11,246 bases of DNA from Actinomycetota bacterium. Lineage in GTDB: Bacteria > Actinomycetota > Actinomycetes > Propionibacteriales > Propionibacteriaceae. Made by a program: the position numbers and the translations under genes. The notes under the pieces were generated by a model. The model searched no databases, was not told where the DNA came from, and saw nothing but the letters and a program-made list of their open reading frames with translations. The stretch is taken from positions 1-11,246 of the forward strand of contig JACRAA010000056.1 in assembly GCA_016213595.1 (NCBI GenBank), given 5' to 3'. This document shows positions 5,711 to 11,246 of the stretch, in pieces; position 1 is the stretch's first letter, and every line of letters starts with the position of its first letter.

Positions 5711-7306
5711 TCAGCGGGGTGCGAGAGCAGCGCCGAGACGTACCACCGTGTCGCAGCGCGCGACGACACGCTCGTCGTGGGTGATGACGAGCAGGGCACG
5801 CCGTCCCGCCCGGGTCCACAGGTCGTCCAGCAGGGCGTCCGCTGTGGGCGCGTCGAGGTGCTCGGTGGGCTCGTCGAGGACGAGGACGTCGTACGAGCCG
5901 ACGAACAGCCGGGACAGCGCCAGCCGCCGAGCCTCCCCGCCGGACAGCGTCGCCCCCAGCTCGCCGACGACCCGGTCGGCGTCCAGCGGCAGCCCCGCCT
6001 GCTCCAGCGCAGCCGCGACCTGGGCCCCGCTCGCGTCCTTGTTCCCGATCCGTACGTTCTCGGCGACCGTCGTCGCGAACAGATGGGCGTCCTGCGCGAG
6101 GTAGCCGACGCGCCCCGTCGTCGCCACCTCGCCGGCCACCGGCGGGATGAGCCCGAGCACTGTGGCCGCCAACGTGGTCTTCCCCGCGCCGCTGGGCCCG
6201 ACCACCGCGATGCTCTCCCCCGGGTGCAGCTCGAACGAGATGCCTGACACGACCGCCGGGGAGCCGGGCCAGCCGATGCTGAGCTCGCGCACCTGTACGG
6301 ACGGCTGCTCGCTGGCCTCGCCGAGTGGGGCGTCGCCGCGGCCGACCGGTACGGCGTCGAGGACCTCCACTACCCGTCCGAGGGCAGCCTGGGCCCGGGT
6401 CAGCGTCTGGGCGGCCTGCGCGAGCCCGCCGAGCACCTCGTGCAACGCGAGGGGCGTGAGGACGAGGACCGCCAGCAGGCGCGGCGCCAGGTCCCCCGAC
6501 GCCACGGCAGCGCCGCCGATCCAGAGCGCCGCGACCACGGCCGTACCGGCCGCGACCACCTGACCCGCCGCCGCCCACGCCCGTACCGCCGTGGCTCTCC
6601 GCTCGGCGGCCCTGAGCCGTGCATCCAGGTCGTCGAGGCGCGCCAGCGCGGCGATGTCGGCGTCGTACGCGACGAGGTCCACCGCCACGAGTGACGTCTG
6701 CCGTACCAGGTCGGCGAGCTCTCCCCGAAGCGGTACGGACGCGGCGTCCGCCTCCCGCGACACGCGTTGCGCCCACGCAGGCAGGAGCAGCCCCGCGACC
6801 ACGGCGGTCGCCAGCAGCACGGCGGCGCTGCCGAGCGAGAACCGGGCGAGCATCAGGAACGTACCGGCCATGACGACGACCGCGGACGCGAACGGCAGCA
6901 CGACCCGTACGACGACGTCCTGGACGGCTTCGACGTCGGCCACCATGCGGACGAGCAGGTCGCCGTGGCGCCGGCCGAGGAGCGTCGTCCGGGCCAGGGT
7001 CGTGTACGTGCGCAGGCGGAGCGCCGACTGCATCCGCAGCGCCAGGTCGTGGCCGACGAGGCGCTCGGTGTAGCGGAGGACGCCGCGGGAGATGCCGAAG
7101 AACCGGACGCCGACGGCTGCGACGCTGAGCTCGAGGAAGCCGGGGTGCTCGGCAGCCTTCGAGATGAGCCAGGCGGACACGCCGAGCAGGGCGACCGAGG
7201 CACCGCTCGCGGCGGCGGCCAGGGCGACCGAGGCCGCCAGCAGCAGGCGTCCCCGCGGTACGGCGCGAAGGAGATCGCTGACCAGCCGCTGCCAGGGGGA
7301 CCTCAT
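5711..7306 (-). CDS. cydC: CydC, ABC exporter subunit for cytochrome bd assembly
   Basis: A 531-residue half-transporter with an N-terminal six-helix membrane domain (about 1-315) and a C-terminal nucleotide-binding domain: Walker A GPSGAGKTT at 370-378, Q-loop glutamine 405, signature LSGGEAR at 454-460, Walker B VLVLDEPTEHLD at 474-485 and H-loop His510. The segment SRGVLRYTERLVGHD (73-87) matches the characteristic CydC motif in the first cytoplasmic region. With CydD it forms the heterodimeric inner-membrane exporter needed for cytochrome bd assembly; the cargo has been described as cysteine/glutathione and, more recently, haem. Its ATG overlaps the cydD stop by four bases (ATGA, 7303-7306), so it is translationally coupled. 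It is the last gene of the cyd operon. CydC is chosen over CydD from the RY-ERL-HD motif, the LDEPTEHLD Walker B and the operon order. Confidence 0.92.
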   Translation of the reverse strand: MRSPWQRLVSDLLRAVPRGRLLLAASVALAAAASGASVALLGVSAWLISKAAEHPGFLELSVAAVGVRFFGISRGVLRYTERLVGHDLALRMQSALRLRTYTTLARTTLLGRRHGDLLVRMVADVEAVQDVVVRVVLPFASAVVVMAGTFLMLARFSLGSAAVLLATAVVAGLLLPAWAQRVSREADAASVPLRGELADLVRQTSLVAVDLVAYDADIAALARLDDLDARLRAAERRATAVRAWAAAGQVVAAGTAVVAALWIGGAAVASGDLAPRLLAVLVLTPLALHEVLGGLAQAAQTLTRAQAALGRVVEVLDAVPVGRGDAPLGEASEQPSVQVRELSIGWPGSPAVVSGISFELHPGESIAVVGPSGAGKTTLAATVLGLIPPVAGEVATTGRVGYLAQDAHLFATTVAENVRIGNKDASGAQVAAALEQAGLPLDADRVVGELGATLSGGEARRLALSRLFVGSYDVLVLDEPTEHLDAPTADALLDDLWTRAGRRALLVITHDERVVARCDTVVRLGAALAPR

Positions 7307-8919
7307 GCGTCCGCCCCGATCCGGACGACCCTGTCTGCGGCTGCGAGCACCGCTGCCCGATGCGACACGATCACGGCCGAGGCACCGGACGCTCGGAGGG
7401 TCTCGACCACGACGGACTCGCTGTCGGCGTCGAGACCGGCCGTGGGCTCGTCGAGGACGAGCACGTGAGCACCGCGCCGGATGCGCAGCAGCGCGCGGGC
7501 GATCCCCACCCGTCGTCGCTCGCCCGCGGACAGCCCCTCGGCCTCGTCGCCGACAGGATGCTCGAGCTCGAGGTCCGGCGCTCCGGCCGCGGCCAGCACC
7601 TCCCGTACCTCCGCGTCGTCCGCCTCAGGGGCTCCCAGCCGGACGTTGTCGGCGACGGTGCCGGCGACGAGCCCCGGCTGCTGCGGCACGTAGGCGAAGC
7701 GGCGACGCCACTCGCGCCCACCCGCCTCTGCCGGACCGACCCCGCCGACGGTCACCGCGCCGCCGGTGGGGACCAGGAAGCCGAGCAGCGCGCCGAGCAG
7801 TGTGGACTTGCCGCTACCGCTGGGGCCGCTCAGCGCGACCACCTCACCGGGCGACACCGTGAAGGAGGTCGGTGGCAGGGCCACGACATCGCCGTACCTG
7901 TGGGTGATGCCCTCCACGACGACCGGACCGTCCGTCAGCTGCGTGCCGCCGCTCGGTGCCCGCAGCCGGTCGATCTCCACGAAGGCCGCCTCGGCCGCAG
8001 CCACCCCGTCGGCCGAGTCGTGGTAGTGCACCCCGACCTGCCGGATGGGCAGGTAGACCTCGGGGGCGAGGATGAGGACGTACAGCGCCGTCCGGAAGTC
8101 GATCCCGAAGTACACCAGCCGCGTACCGACGGTGACCGCGACGATCGCCACGGACAGCGTCGAGAGCAGCTCGAGGACGAGCGCCGACAGGAACGAGATC
8201 CGCAGCGTGCCCAGCGTCTCCGTACGGTTCGCGTCCTCCGTGCGGCGCAACCCCTCGGCCTGGGCCTTCGCGCGGCCGAACACCTGCAGCGTCGGGAGGC
8301 CCGCGACGAGGTCGGCGAAGTGGCGGGCGAGACGGGTCTGGTACCGGTACCGCCGGCGGACACGCGCCTCCGTGGTCCAGCCGACCATCGCCATGAACAA
8401 CGGGATCAGCGGCACGGTGACGGCGATGATCAGGGCCGAGCTCCAGTCGGCCAGCAGGATCGAGATGCCGACGAACAGCGGCACGGTGACGGCCAGGACC
8501 AGCTGCGGCAGGTACTTCGCGTAGTAGCCGTCGAGCCCGTCCAGCCCCTGCGTCATGAGCGTCACGAGCGACGCCGACGGGGTCCGGCCGGGAGTCTGCA
8601 GGGTCGCGGCCATCACGTCGTGGCGCAGCTGCGACTTCACGGCGGCGGCGCTGCGGTGCGCGAGCCAGGTCGTCAGCCAGGTGAGTGCTGCCCGGCCCAG
8701 CAGGACCAGCGTGAGCAGCGCGAGGGGCATGATCAGGGCGTCGCGCCGCATCCCCGCAGCGGCGGTCGAGATCGCACCGGCCAGGACCCGGGCCTGCACG
8801 ATGACGAGCGCGGCCGTGGCCGTACCCGCTGCAACGCCCGCGCCGAGGAAGAACCGCGTGGCGCGGGCGTGCGACAGGAGCCGTGGGTCGACTGGTCCTC
8901 GTCCGGTGCGTCGCGGCAT
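7303..8919 (-). CDS. cydD: CydD, ABC exporter subunit for cytochrome bd assembly
   Basis: A 538-residue half-transporter. The membrane domain covers about 20-315, with clear hydrophobic stretches near 22-45, 62-80, 138-158, 161-180, 243-265 and 278-292. The nucleotide-binding domain has Walker A GPSGSGKST at 365-373, Q-loop PQQPGLVAGTVADN from 412, signature LSAGERRR at 463-470 (Ala replacing the usual Gly), Walker B VLVLDEPTAGLD at 486-497 and H-loop His520. It pairs with CydC, encoded immediately downstream. The start ATG shares its A with the cydB stop (TGATG), a 1-nt overlap, and no strong ribosome binding site is seen, so translation is probably coupled to cydB. The second member of the heterodimer differs mainly in its signature motif, but both ATP sites look complete. 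Confidence 0.92.
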   Translation of the reverse strand: MPRRTGRGPVDPRLLSHARATRFFLGAGVAAGTATAALVIVQARVLAGAISTAAAGMRRDALIMPLALLTLVLLGRAALTWLTTWLAHRSAAAVKSQLRHDVMAATLQTPGRTPSASLVTLMTQGLDGLDGYYAKYLPQLVLAVTVPLFVGISILLADWSSALIIAVTVPLIPLFMAMVGWTTEARVRRRYRYQTRLARHFADLVAGLPTLQVFGRAKAQAEGLRRTEDANRTETLGTLRISFLSALVLELLSTLSVAIVAVTVGTRLVYFGIDFRTALYVLILAPEVYLPIRQVGVHYHDSADGVAAAEAAFVEIDRLRAPSGGTQLTDGPVVVEGITHRYGDVVALPPTSFTVSPGEVVALSGPSGSGKSTLLGALLGFLVPTGGAVTVGGVGPAEAGGREWRRRFAYVPQQPGLVAGTVADNVRLGAPEADDAEVREVLAAAGAPDLELEHPVGDEAEGLSAGERRRVGIARALLRIRRGAHVLVLDEPTAGLDADSESVVVETLRASGASAVIVSHRAAVLAAADRVVRIGADA

Positions 8920-10019
8920 CAGCCGACGACAGCCACCGGCTCGCCAGACTCGTCAGGGATGTTCTCGACACCCAGGCGACGACGGAACACGGAGTACGCC
9001 CAGATCTGGTACGCCAGGACGACCGGGACGAGGATGGCCGCGGCGATGCTCATCAGGGTGAGCGTCGTCGGCGAGGACGACGCGGTCGTGATGTCGAGCG
9101 GAGCCTGGAGGCCGGTGTTGTTGAAGCCGAGGCCCGGGTACAGCTGCGCGAAGATCATCACCCCGACGAGCGCGATCGTCGTCCCGGTGAGGATGAAGGC
9201 GATCCCTTCACGACCCTTCCGGACGACGAGGACCGCGGCGACGAAGGCCACCAGCCCGAGCAGGCCGGCCACCCAGGAGACCATCCGGAGGCTGTCGAGC
9301 TGGCCCGGCAGCTTCGGGAGCAGGTTGCCCCAGACCACGAAGACGACAGCCGGCAGAGCCGTGATGAGGCCGAGCGTGACGGCGAGCTTCTTGAGCCGCC
9401 CGCTGATCTCGCCCTTCGTCTTGAGGGCCGCGTAGATCGCGCCGTGCGTGAGGAACACGAGCACGAACGTGATGCCGCCGACGAGTCCGTACACGGAGAA
9501 GAGCCCGAGGAACGTGCCGTTGAACAGGGGCGCTGTGGTCGTGCCGCCGAGGACGCCCTGGTCCTTGAGCGGCAGGCCGATCAGGAAGTTCGCGAACCCC
9601 ACGCCGAAGACCAGCGGCGGGAGGAGCGACCCGATGGCGGCGGCCCAGTCCCAGCGGTTGCGCCAGGCCCAGTCGGGCCGCTTGCCGCGGTACTCGAAGG
9701 CGACGCCGCGCAGGATGAGGCCCAGGAGGATGAGGAGGAGCGGGAGGTACAGCGCGCTGAACAGCGTCGCGTACCAGCCGGAGAAGGCGGCGAACATCGC
9801 TCCGCCGGCCGTCAGCAGCCACACCTCGTTGCCGTCCCAGACGGGGCCGATGGTGTTGACGATGACGCGGCGCTCCTTGTCGTTCCTCCCCACGAACGGG
9901 AGCAGCATCGCCACGCCGAAGTCGAACCCGTCGAGGAACAGGAACCCGATCCACAGGACCGCGATGAGGACCAGCCAGAGCACCTGGAGGAAGGAAGGGG
10001 TCACAGCAAGCAGAGTCAT
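8919..10019 (-). CDS. cydB: Cytochrome bd quinol oxidase subunit II (CydB)
   Basis: A 366-residue membrane protein, within the family range (E. coli 379). It has the subunit II landmarks LDGFDFGV (29-36), GPVWDGNEVWL (58-68) and RGVAFEYRGK (104-113), and about eight or nine hydrophobic helices. CydB binds CydA to form the terminal quinol:O2 oxidoreductase of the cytoplasmic membrane, which has high oxygen affinity and helps growth under low oxygen or nitrosative and oxidative stress. It starts 12 nt after cydA and ends overlapping cydD by one base. The ATG at 10017-10019 is the only sensible start; upstream purines (GAGAG about 15 nt back) make only a weak ribosome binding site. Confidence 0.95.
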   Translation of the reverse strand: MTLLAVTPSFLQVLWLVLIAVLWIGFLFLDGFDFGVAMLLPFVGRNDKERRVIVNTIGPVWDGNEVWLLTAGGAMFAAFSGWYATLFSALYLPLLLILLGLILRGVAFEYRGKRPDWAWRNRWDWAAAIGSLLPPLVFGVGFANFLIGLPLKDQGVLGGTTTAPLFNGTFLGLFSVYGLVGGITFVLVFLTHGAIYAALKTKGEISGRLKKLAVTLGLITALPAVVFVVWGNLLPKLPGQLDSLRMVSWVAGLLGLVAFVAAVLVVRKGREGIAFILTGTTIALVGVMIFAQLYPGLGFNNTGLQAPLDITTASSSPTTLTLMSIAAAILVPVVLAYQIWAYSVFRRRLGVENIPDESGEPVAVVG

Positions 10020-10031
10020 GTCAGATCACTC

Positions 10032-11246
10032 TCAGTACGCGAAGGACAAGGGCGCGTCCTCGTCCACGATCTGCTCGACGGGGGCCACATCCGGCAGGCC
10101 CTTCCTGATGTAGGTCAGCATGAGCCCGACCTCGACGACAGCGAGCACCCCGTACAGCAGGGTGTAGACGACCATGGAGAACCAGACCTCCCCCACGGTC
10201 ACGGTGGGCGAGACCGCGAGGGCGGTCGGCATGACCCCGGCCACGATCCAGGGCTGGCGCCCCATCTCGGTGAAGATCCAGCCGAACGAGTTGGCGAACA
10301 GCGGCAGCAGCGGCAGGCCCCACATGAGGCCGGTCCACAGCGGCCCGGGCTTCGGCATCGCCCCCTTCCGGGTGACCCAGAGCATCCAGGCGCCGATCAG
10401 CATGGTGAGGAGGCCGAGGCCCATCATGATCCGGAAGGTCCAGTAGCTCACCGGGATGTTCGGGGTCGGGGTGACGCCCATCGTCGCGAGCTTGCCGGCG
10501 AACTCCTTCTGGAGCTGCTCCTTGCCGCCGTCCGACTGCGTGAAGCCGTTCTTCGCGTAGTCGGCCTTGATGTCGTTGATGCCCTTCACCGTGCTCTCGC
10601 CGGCGAGGATGCTCAGGACACCGGGGACCTTGATCGCGAAGACCTCCTTCGAGCCGTCGAGGGAGCCGATGGTGAACAGCGAGAAGGAGGCGTTGGTCTC
10701 GGTGGTGTACAGAGCCTCCGCCGCCGCCATCTTCATCGGCTGGACCCGGGTCATCTGCTTGCCGAGGAGGTCGCCGGAGATGATGATGAGCAGGCCCGCG
10801 ACCAGCATGACGACGGCGCCGAGCTTGGTGGCCGTACGGAACGCAGACACGTCCTCGGCGTCGGGAGCAACCTGTCTCGCGAGCTTCGCGAGGTGCCAGC
10901 CGGCGATGCCGGCGATGAAGCCGCCTGCGACCATGAACGCCGCGATGACCGTGTGCGGCCACTGCGTGAGGAAGATCGGGTTGGTCAGCACCGCACCGAA
11001 GTCGACGAGCTCGGCTCGACCGTTCTTGTACGTCGCGCCGACCGGGTTCTGCATCCAGGAGTTCGCGGCGATGATGAAGATCGACGAGATGAGGGTGCCG
11101 GCTGCTGCCAGCCAGATCATCGCGAGGTGCTTGCCGCGGGAGAGCCTGTCCCAGCCGAAGATCCACAGGCCGAGGAAGGTCGACTCGAGGAAGAAGGCGA
11201 GCAGGGCCTCCAGCGCCAGCAGCGAGCCGAAGACGTCGCCGACGAA
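10032..11246 (-). CDS. cydA: Cytochrome bd quinol oxidase subunit I (CydA), 5' end beyond the window
   Basis: The frame is open from the window edge to the TGA at 10034-10032, giving 404 C-terminal residues. It begins inside the third or fourth helix (FVGDVFGSLLALEALLAFFL), so about 90 residues by comparison with E. coli, including the N-terminal haem-ligand histidine, are missing. The internal ATG at 11120 is not the start, because the reading frame upstream continues the conserved family sequence (LESTFLGLWIFGWDRLSRGK). Visible landmarks: QWPHTVIAAF (His codon 10953-10955, equivalent to the E. coli His186 haem ligand), VQPMKMAAAEALY (the Lys and Glu of the quinol-binding Q-loop), FRIMMGLG (the axial Met of haem b558) and GRQPW. 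The region between the Q-loop and FRIMMGLG is much shorter than in E. coli, the short-Q-loop form usual in Gram-positives. It is the first gene seen of cydABDC; its promoter is outside the window. Confidence 0.96.
   Translation of the reverse strand, partial: FVGDVFGSLLALEALLAFFLESTFLGLWIFGWDRLSRGKHLAMIWLAAAGTLISSIFIIAANSWMQNPVGATYKNGRAELVDFGAVLTNPIFLTQWPHTVIAAFMVAGGFIAGIAGWHLAKLARQVAPDAEDVSAFRTATKLGAVVMLVAGLLIIISGDLLGKQMTRVQPMKMAAAEALYTTETNASFSLFTIGSLDGSKEVFAIKVPGVLSILAGESTVKGINDIKADYAKNGFTQSDGGKEQLQKEFAGKLATMGVTPTPNIPVSYWTFRIMMGLGLLTMLIGAWMLWVTRKGAMPKPGPLWTGLMWGLPLLPLFANSFGWIFTEMGRQPWIVAGVMPTALAVSPTVTVGEVWFSMVVYTLLYGVLAVVEVGLMLTYIRKGLPDVAPVEQIVDEDAPLSFAY

Noticed and set aside
7360..9435. 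A 691-codon plus-strand reading frame opposite cydD and cydB
   Set aside because: It is antisense to two well-recognised genes, its translation is a low-complexity Arg/Asp/Gly/His-rich string without domains, and such frames are by-products of high GC at third codon positions.
10032..11120. cydA as a complete gene starting at ATG 11120
   Set aside because: The open frame and conserved CydA sequence continue upstream to the window edge, so 11120 is an internal methionine and the gene is cut by the window.
1..11246. tRNA, rRNA, insertion sequence or prophage genes
   Set aside because: No transposase, integrase or structured-RNA signature was seen; every long stretch is accounted for by the seven genes or the short gaps described.

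Overview
The window is ordinary-looking, high-GC (roughly two-thirds G+C by eye) chromosomal DNA of an actinobacterium. Three things point there: strong G/C third-position bias, with long antisense shadow ORFs as its by-product; terminator hairpins without T-runs; and the cydA-cydB-cydD-cydC order known from mycobacteria and their relatives. The genus cannot be read from the sequence.

Layout. Positions 1-1176 (minus strand) hold a complete ROK-family repressor-like regulator. It is divergent from a plus-strand sugar importer: mmsA/gguA (ATPase, 1406-2965), mmsB/gguB (permease, 2982-4235) and chvE (lipoprotein sugar-binding protein, 4360-5463). The 229-bp divergent gap carries two back-to-back promoters with perfect TTGACA -35 boxes. 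The one toward the importer, TTGACA-N17-TAGTGT, is very convincing and shows that the longest mmsA reading frame starts too far upstream. The ROK protein is the obvious candidate regulator of the importer.

Positions 5464-5710 separate two convergent transcription units and hold the most structured non-coding DNA of the window: a strong 12-bp terminator hairpin just after chvE, a tandem array of six about 9-bp units built on GTTCACGCG, and a 17-bp perfect inverted repeat whose left arm is the end of that array and which encloses a perfect 26-bp palindrome. The palindrome, inverted repeat and array are not explained by any gene.

Positions 5711-11246 (minus strand) are the cytochrome bd oxidase locus: cydA (N-terminus cut by the window edge), cydB, cydD and cydC, tightly packed (12-nt gap, then 1-nt and 4-nt overlaps), surely one operon. 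CydA and CydB form the quinol oxidase; CydD and CydC form the heterodimeric ABC exporter needed to assemble it.

No new protein system is visible. The best leads for novelty are the nested palindrome/repeat structure at 5557-5692, the regulatory layout of the divergent promoter region with its possible leaderless regulator mRNA, the leader hairpins in front of mmsA, and an apparent excess of the tetranucleotide GTAC across the window.
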